The notes beneath the pieces are model-generated. The model did no database searches and had not been told where the DNA came from. It saw only the letters and a list, made by a program, of their open reading frames with translations. Made by a program: the position numbers and the translations under genes. From the NCBI RefSeq assembly GCF_034676705.1, contig NZ_JAUCBS010000013.1:1066501-1130500 (forward strand): a stretch of 64,000 nucleotides of DNA, given 5' to 3'. Source of the stretch: Gemmobacter sp. (lineage in GTDB: Bacteria; Pseudomonadota; Alphaproteobacteria; Rhodobacterales; Rhodobacteraceae). How positions within the stretch are numbered: position 1 is the stretch's first letter; each line of letters opens with the position of its first letter. Positions 8,837-17,266 of the stretch are shown here, piece by piece.

Positions 8837-9828
8837 GAAGATTCTCCTGTGCTGGTGGGGATTGCCAAAGGGATGGGATGCGTGATGCGGTAGTCGCCGT
8901 CCGGTCCCAGCCCTTCGACGCGGGCGAGTTCGGCCAGCCGGCGCGCGGAACCGCGCCCGGAAAGGACGGCAACGAGGTCGATTGTCTCGGCGATCAGGGC
9001 GCGCGGGACGGTGACGACAGCCTCTTGGATGAGCTGTTCAAGGCGGCGCAGCGCGCCGATGCCGGTGCCTGCATGAATGGTGCCGATCCCGCCCGGATGG
9101 CCCGTGCCCCATGCTTTGAGCAGGTCGAGGGCTTCCGATCCGCGCACCTCGCCGATAGGGATGCGGTCGGGGCGCAGGCGCAGCGAGGACCGGACCAGAT
9201 CGGAAAGCGTCGCCACGCCGTCTTTCGTCCGCATGGCGACAAGGTTGGGCGCGGCGCATTGCAGCTCGCGCGTGTCCTCGATGATGACGACGCGATCCGC
9301 CGTCTTCGCCACCTCGGCGAGCAGCGCATTGGTCAGCGTGGTTTTGCCGGTGCTGGTGCCGCCCGCTACCAAGATATTGGCGCGGGATGCGACGGCTTCG
9401 CGCAGCGTTTCCGCCTGATCGGTGGACATGATGCCCGCCGCCACATAGTCGTCGAGCGTGAACACCGCGACGGCGGGCTTGCGGATGGCGAAGGTCGGGG
9501 CAGCGACCACGGGCGGCAATAGCCCTTCAAACCGCTCCCCGCTCTCGGGCAGTTCGGCCGAGACGCGGGGGCTGCGGGCATGAACCTCCGCGCCGACATG
9601 ATGCGCGACTAGCCGAACGATGCGTTCGCCATCGGCGGCGGACAGTCGCTCGCCCGTGTCGGAAAGCCCTTCGGATAGCCGGTCCACCCAAAGGCGACCG
9701 TCCGGGTTCAGCATCACCTCGACGACGGCCGGGTCTTCGAGCAGCCGGGCAATGGCGGGGCCGAGCGCGGTGCGCAACATGCGCGCGCCGCGCGCGATGG
9801 ATTCCGGTTTTTGGTGGTTGGTGGTCAT
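8833..9828 (-). CDS. trbB: TrbB/VirB11 conjugal transfer ATPase
   Basis: A 331-residue VirB11-type hexameric ATPase. Walker A GGTSTGKTT lies at residues 156-164; the Asp box (VIIEDTRELQC), Walker B (IPIGEVRGSEALDLLKAW) and His box (GHPGGIGTIHAGT) follow in order. It is the first gene of the trb operon. The 146-bp gap upstream carries a motif shared with the traG upstream region (9950-9969), the likely site of operon control. Confidence 0.94.
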   Translation of the reverse strand: MTTNHQKPESIARGARMLRTALGPAIARLLEDPAVVEVMLNPDGRLWVDRLSEGLSDTGERLSAADGERIVRLVAHHVGAEVHARSPRVSAELPESGERFEGLLPPVVAAPTFAIRKPAVAVFTLDDYVAAGIMSTDQAETLREAVASRANILVAGGTSTGKTTLTNALLAEVAKTADRVVIIEDTRELQCAAPNLVAMRTKDGVATLSDLVRSSLRLRPDRIPIGEVRGSEALDLLKAWGTGHPGGIGTIHAGTGIGALRRLEQLIQEAVVTVPRALIAETIDLVAVLSGRGSARRLAELARVEGLGPDGDYRITHPIPLAIPTSTGESS

Positions 9829-9949
9829 GTCGGCCCCGTTTCTTCATGGGGCGCGACAGGCAATCCCCAGATCGGGGTCGATTAAGAGAGACCGAAATGC
9901 GGCCGGTTCAACAAGTATCTATGAGGCGGCGGTGATCGGCGGCGAACGG

Positions 9950-9969
9950 CGGTAAATAGGATGGGTCCG
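9950..9969 (-). promoter_or_regulatory. Shared upstream motif, trbB copy
   Basis: GGCGGTAAATAGGATGGGTC on the + strand occurs ~120 bp upstream of the trbB start and again, with two transitions (GGCGGCAAATAGGACGGGTC), at 12555-12574, ~100 bp upstream of traG. Two copies before two transfer operons suggest a binding site for a common regulator. I found no other copy in the window. Confidence 0.55.
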
Positions 9970-9974
9970 AATAC

Positions 9975-10454
9975 TCATTCTTGATCGCCGTTGCTCTCGG
10001 ACTCGTCCGGCAACTGATCGTCGGGAAGTGAGTCGAGGTCACGCGACAGCTCCTTGAGGAACCTGTCGCCCGTCGCCAGACGCCGGCCGAGATTTTGCAT
10101 GAAGCCCTCGAACCGCTCCGCGCCTTTCGCTCGGGCAGCGGATTGTGCGGCTCCCGTAAGCGGCGGTGTGATGGTCATCCAGAAATGGATGAACTGCGCG
10201 ACCGTCTCGCCGAGGACGGCGAGATCCAGGTCGAGCGTGTCGATCTGGCGGCCGAGCTTGTCCATGCGGCGCGACATGGCGGCTTCAAGCTGGTCGTCGG
10301 CATCGCCGGACAGGTAAGATATGACCGCCGCCTCCACGATGGCGGATTTTGAGACATTACGGCGCAGCGCCACCGAGCGGCGCAGCGCCATCGCTTCGAT
10401 CTGCGGAATGAGCGCGGGGTCGAAATAGAGATTCAGGCGGGTTCTGGTTGCCAT
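9975..10454 (-). CDS. Ribbon-helix-helix (CopG-type) conjugal transfer protein
   Basis: A 159-residue protein. The N-terminus TRTRLNLYFDPALIPQIEAMALRR is a ribbon-helix-helix DNA-binding fold; the remainder is helical and acidic at the C-terminus (LDSLPDDQLPDESESNGDQE). The start at 10454 is favoured by GAGGA 8 nt upstream; a start 10 codons earlier would overlap traG. It sits between traG and trbB, where Tn4371-like elements carry a small regulator. It could regulate the trb operon or act as a relaxosome accessory; the sequence does not decide. Confidence 0.8.
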   Translation of the reverse strand: MATRTRLNLYFDPALIPQIEAMALRRSVALRRNVSKSAIVEAAVISYLSGDADDQLEAAMSRRMDKLGRQIDTLDLDLAVLGETVAQFIHFWMTITPPLTGAAQSAARAKGAERFEGFMQNLGRRLATGDRFLKELSRDLDSLPDDQLPDESESNGDQE

Positions 10455-10464
10455 GGTCGTGTCC

Positions 10465-12453
10465 TCAAAGGTCGATTCCGTCATCGGGGTTCAATGCGAC
10501 CTGCCGCGCGACCATCCTCATACGTTGGCGCATGGCGCGGGCCTTGGCCGCGTCAACGTCCGGCTCGTCGTCCACAAACTCGAACTCCTGTTCGGGTGAT
10601 GGCGGCGGGGCGACGATTTCCTCATGCTCAGGCAGCTCCGGCTCGCGGCGGATGCCAGCATTGGCCGGATCGCCCTCGGCCCCGTGTGCGGCGTCGGTCG
10701 CGGAATGGCTTTCCGCCGCGACCACACGGCCGGACCAATCATCGGCGGATGGACTGGGCGCCAGCGGAGCGGCGACCAGATCGGGCGGGGTCAGGATGCG
10801 TTCCTGCAACCGCGCGTCCTCGAAATAGCGGGCCTTGGTCGCGCGGATCGGCGGTGTGCCCGCGACCATCACGATTTCATCGGTGGGCGGAAGCTGCATG
10901 ATTTCGCCCGGCGTGAGTAGCGGGCGGGCCGTCTCCTGCCGTGAAACCATGAGATGCCCAAGCCACGGGGCCAATCTGTGCCCGGCGTAGTTGGTGGAGT
11001 CGCGCAGTTCGGTCGCGGTGCCGAGTGCGTCGCTCACCCGCTTGGCCGTCCTTTCGTCGTTCGTGGCGAAGCTGACGCGCACATGGCAGTTGTCGAGGAT
11101 CGCGTTGTTCGGGCCATAGGCGCGCTCGATCTGGTTGAGGCTCTGCGCGATCAGGAAGCCTTTGATTCCATACCCCGCCATGAAGGCGAGCGCCGATTCA
11201 AAGAAGTCGAGCCGGCCGAGCGCCGGAAACTCGTCCAGCATCAACAGCAGCCGATGGCGCTTGCCGGAGGTGGTCAGTTCCTCGGTCAACCGCCTGCCGA
11301 TCTGGTTGAGGATCAGGCGAATGAGCGGCTTGGTGCGGTTTATGTCGGATGGCGGCACGACCAGATAGAGCGTGACGGGCTGGCGGCTGCCGACCAGGTC
11401 GGCAATGCGCCAGTCGCACCGCGCCGTCACCCGCGCCACCACGGGATCGCGGTAGAGGCCGAGAAACGACATGGCGGTGGAGAGCACGCCCGACCGCTCG
11501 TTCTCGGATTTGTTCAACAGTTCGCGGGCGGACGACGCGATGACGGGATGAGCGCCTGCTTCGCCGAGATGCGGCGTGTCCATCATCGCGCGCAAGGTTG
11601 CCTCGACCGGGCGGCGGGGATCGGACAGGAAGTTGGCGACGCCCGCCAAGGTCTTGTCCTTCTCCGCATAGAGAACATGCAGGATCGCGCCGACCAGCAA
11701 GCTATGGCTGGTCTTTTCCCAATGGTTGCGCTTGTCGAGACTGCCTTCGGGATCGACCAGAATATCCGCGATATTCTGCACGTCGCGGACTTCCCATTCG
11801 CCTTGCCGGACTTCGAGCAACGGATTGTAGGCGGACGATCTGGCGTTCGTGGGATCGAACAGCAGCACACGGCCATGCTTCGCGCGAAAGCCCGCTGTCA
11901 GGGTCCAGTTCTCGCCCTTTATGTCGTGAACGATGGCGGATGCCGGCCATGTCAGCAGCGTCGGCACCACCAGCCCGACACCTTTGCCGCTGCGCGTCGG
12001 GGCGAAGCATAGGACATGCTCAGGACCATCATGGCGCAGATAGTCCCGGTCGTATCGGCCGAGCAGGACGCCATCGGGGCCGAGCAATCCGGCCGCATGG
12101 ATTTCCTTGCCCTCGGCCCATCGCGCCGATCCATAGGTGGCGACGTTGCGCGCTTCCCGCGCCCGGATGATCGACATGAAGATGGCGGCGGCGATGGCGA
12201 GGAAGCCGCCCGATACCGCGATGATGCCGCCCTCGACGAAGATCGCGGGCGCGTAGGCGTCGAACGAAAACCACCACCAGAAGAAGGCGGGCGGATAATA
12301 GACCGGCAGGCCCGCCAGCTCGAACCATGGTGCTCCAAGCTGCGGCTGGAAGCCGAGGCGGAACGCCGTCCATTGCGTCGCTGCCCACACCATCACCAGA
12401 ACGATGGTGAAGACGGCACCAATCTGCCCCCAAAGGATTCGGCCTCCGCGCAT
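10465..12453 (-). CDS. traG: TraG/VirD4 type IV coupling protein
   Basis: A 662-residue coupling ATPase that brings the relaxosome to the secretion channel. Two N-terminal membrane segments lie at about residues 8-28 and 74-96. Walker A APTRSGKG is at 151-158, and Walker B LLLMLDEFPALGRL follows. The C-terminus is acidic (EEIVAPPPSPEQEFEFVDDEPD). The start at 12453 is supported by GGAG 6 nt upstream. In the standard order the relaxase gene would precede it directly; here the floR/cfr-like cassette intervenes. Confidence 0.93.
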   Translation of the reverse strand: MRGGRILWGQIGAVFTIVLVMVWAATQWTAFRLGFQPQLGAPWFELAGLPVYYPPAFFWWWFSFDAYAPAIFVEGGIIAVSGGFLAIAAAIFMSIIRAREARNVATYGSARWAEGKEIHAAGLLGPDGVLLGRYDRDYLRHDGPEHVLCFAPTRSGKGVGLVVPTLLTWPASAIVHDIKGENWTLTAGFRAKHGRVLLFDPTNARSSAYNPLLEVRQGEWEVRDVQNIADILVDPEGSLDKRNHWEKTSHSLLVGAILHVLYAEKDKTLAGVANFLSDPRRPVEATLRAMMDTPHLGEAGAHPVIASSARELLNKSENERSGVLSTAMSFLGLYRDPVVARVTARCDWRIADLVGSRQPVTLYLVVPPSDINRTKPLIRLILNQIGRRLTEELTTSGKRHRLLLMLDEFPALGRLDFFESALAFMAGYGIKGFLIAQSLNQIERAYGPNNAILDNCHVRVSFATNDERTAKRVSDALGTATELRDSTNYAGHRLAPWLGHLMVSRQETARPLLTPGEIMQLPPTDEIVMVAGTPPIRATKARYFEDARLQERILTPPDLVAAPLAPSPSADDWSGRVVAAESHSATDAAHGAEGDPANAGIRREPELPEHEEIVAPPPSPEQEFEFVDDEPDVDAAKARAMRQRMRMVARQVALNPDDGIDL

Positions 12454-12554
12454 ACAGGCTCCAGTCGGCAAAAAAAGACGGAGCCGATCAGAGAGTAGGC
12501 AAAATCGGGACGGGCAACAGGAAAGAGGATGCCGGAGGGCTGCCGGATACTATC

Positions 12555-12574
12555 GGCGGCAAATAGGACGGGTC
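12555..12574 (-). promoter_or_regulatory. Shared upstream motif, traG copy
   Basis: The second copy of the motif at 9950-9969, 18 of 20 identical, about 100 bp upstream of traG and just beyond the stop of the adjacent lysR. It marks the likely original upstream region of traG and hence the approximate left boundary of the resistance cassette. Confidence 0.5.
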
Positions 12575-12584
12575 GCCTTTGCCG

Positions 12585-13568
12585 TTATCGTGCCGGTCGA
12601 GTGCCATCGAGGAAACGATTGGGCGAATCGCCGTCACGCTTCATTTTGCCTGCGAGGTTGAGTAGATTTTTCAGTGCGGAGCTGCGATTGAACGGCGACC
12701 AGACGGCTGTAAAGGCAACCGGCTCCGGTTCATCGAGGAAGGGCAGGAAGACGATGCCGGTCGTCGGCAATAATGACGTGGCCTCGCCGACGATAGCGAT
12801 GCCGAAGCCTTGTCCGACCATAGATAGCAGCGTGCCGCGCCCCACATCAAAGCGCAGGATCGACGGTGCGGGCCAACGCCCGGCAAGGCGCAGCACGATA
12901 TGGTCATGGACCTGCGGGCCGGTGCCACCATAGCGAACAATGAAAGTCTCGCCGACCAGATCGGACCAAGTGATTGCGGACTGCCCGGCGAGGCGATGCC
13001 CATCCGATAGCACCACCACCAGCGGTTCGGTCCAGATCGGTCGGGTATGGCAGTCGGGCATCTCGGGCTTGCCCGCGACGAACGCCACGTCGAGCTGGTC
13101 AGCACGAAGCTGCATCACCGCATCGCGGGCCGTGCCTTCGGTTATCTCGACCTCAATGCCGGTATGGGCTTCCCGATAATGACGGATCAGCTCCGTGAGA
13201 AAGCTGCGTGGGATCAAGGCATGGATGCCGATGCGAAGCCGGCCACATTCTCCTTGAGCTGTCATGCCGGCGGTCTTCACCGCGTGATCGAGTTGATCGA
13301 CACCCGCCGTGACACGCTCCATGAAGTGCCTGCCTGCGTCTGTTAGCCGAACGCCCCGCGCATGGCGCTCAAACAGCAGGATACCAAGGTTATCCTCCAG
13401 CGCTTTCACACGCGCGCTGACGCTCGACTGGCTGACGCCGAGTGCCTTGGCCGCATGCCGAAAATTCAGATGCTCGGCGACGGCGATGAACTGAACAAGG
13501 GAAATGAGCGGTATCCTGCCAGACAGGATACCGCCATTCACGAGGTTTCGATGGTTAGTGCGCCGCAT
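12585..13568 (-). CDS. LysR-family regulator, copy 1, downstream of floR
   Basis: A 327-residue LysR-type regulator with the N-terminal winged HTH (NFRHAAKALGVSQSSVSARVKALEDNLG, about residues 35-62) and a substrate-binding domain. It follows floR on the same strand 27 bp after the floR stop; as I know it, a lysR gene neighbours floR in many floR-bearing mobile regions. It is ~85% identical by eye to the LysR at 15125-16087, so floR lies between two copies of the same gene. Confidence 0.9.
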   Translation of the reverse strand: MRRTNHRNLVNGGILSGRIPLISLVQFIAVAEHLNFRHAAKALGVSQSSVSARVKALEDNLGILLFERHARGVRLTDAGRHFMERVTAGVDQLDHAVKTAGMTAQGECGRLRIGIHALIPRSFLTELIRHYREAHTGIEVEITEGTARDAVMQLRADQLDVAFVAGKPEMPDCHTRPIWTEPLVVVLSDGHRLAGQSAITWSDLVGETFIVRYGGTGPQVHDHIVLRLAGRWPAPSILRFDVGRGTLLSMVGQGFGIAIVGEATSLLPTTGIVFLPFLDEPEPVAFTAVWSPFNRSSALKNLLNLAGKMKRDGDSPNRFLDGTRPAR

Positions 13569-13595
13569 CGGAGCGGGCCTGCCACCAGTCGTCGG

Positions 13596-14810
13596 TTAGA
13601 CGACTGGCGACTTCTCGGTGGCAGTCCCACGGAGCCGAAGGAGCGCCAGCCCCAACGACACCAGCACTGCCATCGCCGTGGCGTAACAGATCACCGGCCA
13701 CGCTGTGTCACCGTTTAACAGCGTCACCGCCAATGTCCCGACAATGCTGACTATCAGGCTTTGAACGCAGAAGTAGAACGCGACCGCTGATCCTGCGATG
13801 TCGTCGAACTCTGCCAAAGCGCCGTTCGCGGTAACGGACACAGTGAAGACAATGGCGACCGCCATGAGCCACATCGGCACGATGAAGGTGAGGAATGACG
13901 GCGAACCGAAGAGTTCGCCGATCCCCAACAGGACCGCCCCGAAAACGAGCAACGCCATTCCACGCGCTACGCATCCCGCGATGCCCCATCTGGTGACAAA
14001 GGACTTCGCGAAACGAGTTGTCACGATCATTACAAGCGCGACAGTGGCGAAGGCAAAGCTGAATCCGATCTCGGAATATTCCGCTTGGCCTATGAGCACA
14101 CGGGGAGCCGTCGAGAAGAAGACGAAGAAGGTGCCCATACCGGCGCTAAAGCCGATGGTGTAAACCCAAAAAGCCGGACTCGCGAAGATCGGCAAAACAG
14201 ATCGGCGCGTCTTCGCTTGATCCAGAGGGCGGGTTTCGTGCCACCTGAAACCCGCATTTAGGAGTGCGAGCATCGCCAGTATAGCCAAAGCAATGAATAT
14301 CGCCTGCCATCCCAAGAACTCGCCGATCAACGCTCCGGCGATAGGGCCGAGCGCAGGTACGAACGCCAGCATCGAACTGAAAAGGCCGTAGATGACGACA
14401 CCCTCAGGACGACTGGCATAAACGTCGCGAACCGTCGCGAACGTCGCCACCAGCATGGCCGACGCGCCGACTGCTTGAAGCAGACGGAAAGCGACAAAGG
14501 CTGGTGCAGTTGAAGACCAAGCTGCTCCCAGAGACGCAATGACGAAAGCCGTTGCGCCCGCAAGTAGAATTGGCCGTCGCCCAATGCGGTCTGAGAGCGG
14601 ACCAAAAATCACCTGGCCCACACCGAGCATCACAATATAGAGGCTCAACGTGAGTTGGATCATGGCGGGCGTCGTGTTCAGGATGCCGGGCATCGCTGGA
14701 ACGACGGGGAGATAAATATCCATCGCCAGTGAAGCGAGGATGTCGAAGGGAGCCATCAGCAGTAGGGCTGCCGGCAGCGTATAGGCCCATGCAGGGCGTG
14801 TGATGGTCAT
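13596..14810 (-). CDS. floR: FloR chloramphenicol/florfenicol exporter
   Basis: A 404-residue major facilitator transporter, exactly the FloR length. From its start MTITRPAWAYTLPAALLLMA through MDIYLPVVPAMPGIL to the C-terminus RGTATEKSPVV it follows FloR nearly residue for residue, with scattered substitutions compared with the FloR I recall (for example the third residue Ile). Motif A GPLSDRIGRRP follows segment 2; 12 membrane segments are expected. FloR exports chloramphenicol and florfenicol in exchange for protons. Upstream lie a leader peptide and hairpin implying inducible expression. GC content is lower than in the surrounding tra genes. Confidence 0.96.
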   Translation of the reverse strand: MTITRPAWAYTLPAALLLMAPFDILASLAMDIYLPVVPAMPGILNTTPAMIQLTLSLYIVMLGVGQVIFGPLSDRIGRRPILLAGATAFVIASLGAAWSSTAPAFVAFRLLQAVGASAMLVATFATVRDVYASRPEGVVIYGLFSSMLAFVPALGPIAGALIGEFLGWQAIFIALAILAMLALLNAGFRWHETRPLDQAKTRRSVLPIFASPAFWVYTIGFSAGMGTFFVFFSTAPRVLIGQAEYSEIGFSFAFATVALVMIVTTRFAKSFVTRWGIAGCVARGMALLVFGAVLLGIGELFGSPSFLTFIVPMWLMAVAIVFTVSVTANGALAEFDDIAGSAVAFYFCVQSLIVSIVGTLAVTLLNGDTAWPVICYATAMAVLVSLGLALLRLRGTATEKSPVV

Positions 14811-14820
14811 GATAAGTCAA

Positions 14821-14916
14821 CCGCTCGATTAAGAAATCTCGGGCGGCGTCTGCACATCAGCAATCACATGGGATTGGTCTCACAGAGCGCCGCAACAACA
14901 ATTTTGCTGTTGCGGC
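14821..14916 (-). promoter_or_regulatory. floR translational attenuator hairpins
   Basis: Two hairpins lie between the leader peptide and floR. The first (14889-14916) has perfect 9-bp arms GCCGCAACA/TGTTGCGGC and starts at the base after the leader stop codon. The second (14821-14846) pairs CCGCCCGA with TCGAGCGG (one mismatch) and would cover the weak ribosome site GAGCGG before floR. A ribosome stalled on the leader would disrupt the first hairpin, as in cmlA and cat attenuators. That coupling is inferred. Confidence 0.7.
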
Positions 14917-14946
14917 TTACTTGTCTGCTGACTTTGGATTTCCCAT
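14917..14946 (-). CDS. floR leader peptide (9 residues)
   Basis: ATG at 14946 to TAA at 14917-14919 encodes MGNPKSADK. GGAG lies 8 nt upstream. As I recall it, the cmlA attenuation leader is a 9-residue peptide ending KNADK; the KSADK ending here is closely similar. The stop codon abuts the attenuator hairpin. Phenicol-induced stalling within the leader would open the downstream structure and turn on floR. Confidence 0.72.
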   Translation of the reverse strand: MGNPKSADK

Positions 14947-15124
14947 GCTGACCACTCCACGATCACAAATTTGACTAGCTATCACTTATACGATCAGCTG
15001 TTGCCTCGCAATGCCGTATCGCTGGCTCGTAGCCACCCAATCCCCCGCTGTTGACGTTCCCGTCATTCTTGGCCGTATGAAACCCCTATGCCTTGCTTTG
15101 GCGGTTGGCTGGAACGGCAGAGGT

Positions 15125-16087
15125 TCAGTCGACGCGGATCAGCCGACCCATTTCTTTTGCGAGAGAGAGCAGATCACGGAGCGCGGCGCTTCGATTGAAC
15201 GGCGACCAGACGGCGGTAAAGGCAACCGGCTCTGGCTCATCGGCGAAAGGCAGGAAGGTGATGCCGGCAGTCGGCAGCAGTGCCGTCGCTGCCCCGACGA
15301 TGGTAATGCCGAATCCCTGTCCGACCATGGATAGTAGCGTGCCACGTCCTACGTCGAAGCGCAGTATCGAAGGCGCGGGCCAGCGCCCGGCAAGGCGCAG
15401 CACGATATGGTCATGAACCTGCGGGCCAGTGCCACCATAGCGGACAAGGAAGGTTTCGCCGACCAGATCGGCCCAAGTGATTGCCGGCTGCCCGGCAAGA
15501 CGATGCCTATCCGGTAGCACCGCTACCAGCGATTCAGTCCAGACCGGCCGTGTATGGCAGTCGGGCAGCTCTGGTGTGCCAGCGACGAACGCCACGTCCA
15601 GCCGGTCGGCACGAAGCTGCATGACCGCATCGCGGGCCGTGCCTTCGGTGATTTCGACCTCGATGCCGGGATGGTTTTCCCGATACTGCCCGATCAGATC
15701 GGCGAGGAAGCTGCGCGGAATCAAGGCATGGACGCCGATGCGCAGGCGGCCCCATTCCCCCGTCGCCGCCATGCCTGCGGTCTTCACCGCATGGTCGAGT
15801 TGATCGACGCCGGCTGCGATCCGCTCGACGAAGTGGCGTCCGGCTTCGGTCAACCGAACGCCACGCGCACGACGCTCGAACAGGAGGATGCCAAGGTCTT
15901 CTTCCAGCGCCTTCACGCGGGCGCTGACGCTGGATTGTGCAACCCCGAGTGCGTTCGCTGCGTGGCGGAAGTTGAGATATTCAGCGACCGCAAGCGTCTG
16001 GATCAGCGACAAGAGAGGTATGCGCGACCCGAGCAGCGTTTCACTTGATCGGAAGGCATCGTTCGCATGTCTTTTCGAACGCCGCAT
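15125..16087 (-). CDS. LysR-family regulator, copy 2, upstream of floR
   Basis: A 320-residue LysR-type regulator, a diverged paralogue of 12585-13568. Identity is high through the HTH (NFRHAANALGVAQSSVSARVKALEEDLG) and effector domain (DVGRGTLLSMVGQGFGI in both). Its stop is ~180 bp from the floR leader and its start 12 bp from the stop of the rRNA methyltransferase gene. The two lysR genes form ~960-bp direct repeats around floR. The effector is unknown. Confidence 0.9.
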   Translation of the reverse strand: MRRSKRHANDAFRSSETLLGSRIPLLSLIQTLAVAEYLNFRHAANALGVAQSSVSARVKALEEDLGILLFERRARGVRLTEAGRHFVERIAAGVDQLDHAVKTAGMAATGEWGRLRIGVHALIPRSFLADLIGQYRENHPGIEVEITEGTARDAVMQLRADRLDVAFVAGTPELPDCHTRPVWTESLVAVLPDRHRLAGQPAITWADLVGETFLVRYGGTGPQVHDHIVLRLAGRWPAPSILRFDVGRGTLLSMVGQGFGITIVGAATALLPTAGITFLPFADEPEPVAFTAVWSPFNRSAALRDLLSLAKEMGRLIRVD

Positions 16088-16099
16088 CCTATGCTCCCG

Positions 16100-17173
16100 C
16101 TAGGCGGCCTTTTTTGTGGCTCCGCGTTTTTCGACCGGGATTCCGCGCAGATCGCGCAACCAGAGCTGACCGCATGCCGCCGAAATATCCCGCCCCTGTG
16201 TATCCCGCACCACGACCGGCACACCGGCGCGATCCAGCACTTCACGGAAAAGTCCGAGGCTGCGGTCGCCGGTTCGATCAAGCGCGATGCCATCGACAGG
16301 ATTCCAGCGCATAAGGTTCACACGCGCCCTTCGCTTGTTCATGAGACCGGCAAGCCGTTTCGCATCAGCAAGCGTGTCGTTGATGCCGGGGAGGACCAGA
16401 TAGACAAAGGTGACGATCCGGTTGTGCCGTTCCGCCCATGACGAAGCGCGCGCGATGACCTCCTTGATGTCGTGCTTACGCGATCCGGGGATGAGACGGT
16501 CGCGAACTTCCTGCGTCGTCGCATGCAGCGATATAGTCAGATTGATCGCCAGATGCTCTTCTCGCAATTGCGCTAGAGCCTTCGGTATGCCGATGGTCGA
16601 AAGCGTGATTCCCGTGGTGGGAAAATTCATCCCTCGCCGGTCGCGCAGGATACGAATCGCCTTCATCACCTGCTCGTAGTTGTTCAAAGGCTCGCCGATG
16701 CCCATGAACACGATCCGGTTGACCTTCGGCCCGAGTTGAACGACCTGTTCGACAATCTCGCCCGCCGAAAGGTTGCGCTTGAGGCCGGCTTGGCCGGAAG
16801 CGCAGAACTGGCAGGCGAAGGCACATCCAACCTGTGACGAAATACAGGCGGTGTGTCCGTCGTGACGACGGATCAGAACGGATTCAACGGCATAACCGTC
16901 ATGAAGGCCGAAAAGCACCTTCTGCGACCGACCGCCGCGCTCATGCGTGATTTTGCGAAGGCTCCGCAACTGGACGCCCCGAGCCTCTGACCAGTTCCGC
17001 AAGGCGCGCGGCAGGTCCATGTGTGGGCAGAACAGGTCGCGATAGGCGATTTGCGGCCCGCTGCTCGCGTTCAACGCATCGAACTCGTCGGCCATGAGGT
17101 TCAGCGCCAAGGTTGGCGCAGGCAGTGCTTTTTGTCGTTCGGCCCCCAACGGGCTGGGTTCTTGTATAGGCAT
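16100..17173 (-). CDS. Cfr/RlmN-family radical SAM 23S rRNA (A2503) methyltransferase
   Basis: A 357-residue radical SAM methyltransferase. It has the CxxxCxxC cluster C117/C121/C124, the conserved C110 before it, FMGIGEPLNN, and the mechanistic cysteine C334 in SAACGQL. RlmN methylates C2 of A2503 as housekeeping; Cfr methylates C8 and gives resistance to phenicols, lincosamides, oxazolidinones, pleuromutilins and streptogramin A. For Cfr: location beside floR, a local TetR gene, length near Cfr (349), and R289 in VNLMRWNP where Cfr has NLIRYNP and RlmN has NLIPxNP. Against: GEPLNN is RlmN-like (Cfr has GEALAN). I call it family-level only. Confidence 0.85.
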   Translation of the reverse strand: MPIQEPSPLGAERQKALPAPTLALNLMADEFDALNASSGPQIAYRDLFCPHMDLPRALRNWSEARGVQLRSLRKITHERGGRSQKVLFGLHDGYAVESVLIRRHDGHTACISSQVGCAFACQFCASGQAGLKRNLSAGEIVEQVVQLGPKVNRIVFMGIGEPLNNYEQVMKAIRILRDRRGMNFPTTGITLSTIGIPKALAQLREEHLAINLTISLHATTQEVRDRLIPGSRKHDIKEVIARASSWAERHNRIVTFVYLVLPGINDTLADAKRLAGLMNKRRARVNLMRWNPVDGIALDRTGDRSLGLFREVLDRAGVPVVVRDTQGRDISAACGQLWLRDLRGIPVEKRGATKKAA

Positions 17174-17217
17174 GATAGTCGTTCCGGGTTTCCGTGCCCG
17201 GCGATACCGTGGCGCAT

Positions 17218-17254
17218 GCCTTATAAATAACCGACACGACTGTTATAAACAACC
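17218..17254 (-). promoter_or_regulatory. Promoter and possible operator of the rRNA methyltransferase gene
   Basis: On the minus strand TTGTTT, 17 bp, TATTTA gives a plausible -35/-10 pair. Two 12-bp direct repeats, TTATAAATAACC (17221-17232) and TTATAAACAACC (17243-17254), 22 bp apart, overlap it and could bind the TetR protein encoded just upstream. A small hairpin (CCGGG...CCCGG) follows in the leader before the ATG at 17173. Confidence 0.5.
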
Positions 17255-17266
17255 CTCCAGATGGTG

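Noticed and set aside
17105..17220. Leader peptide for the Cfr-like gene
   Set aside because: A frame beginning at 17216 overlaps the gene start and runs ~38 codons into it, but it lacks the short stall-type design seen before floR; the small hairpin alone is not enough.
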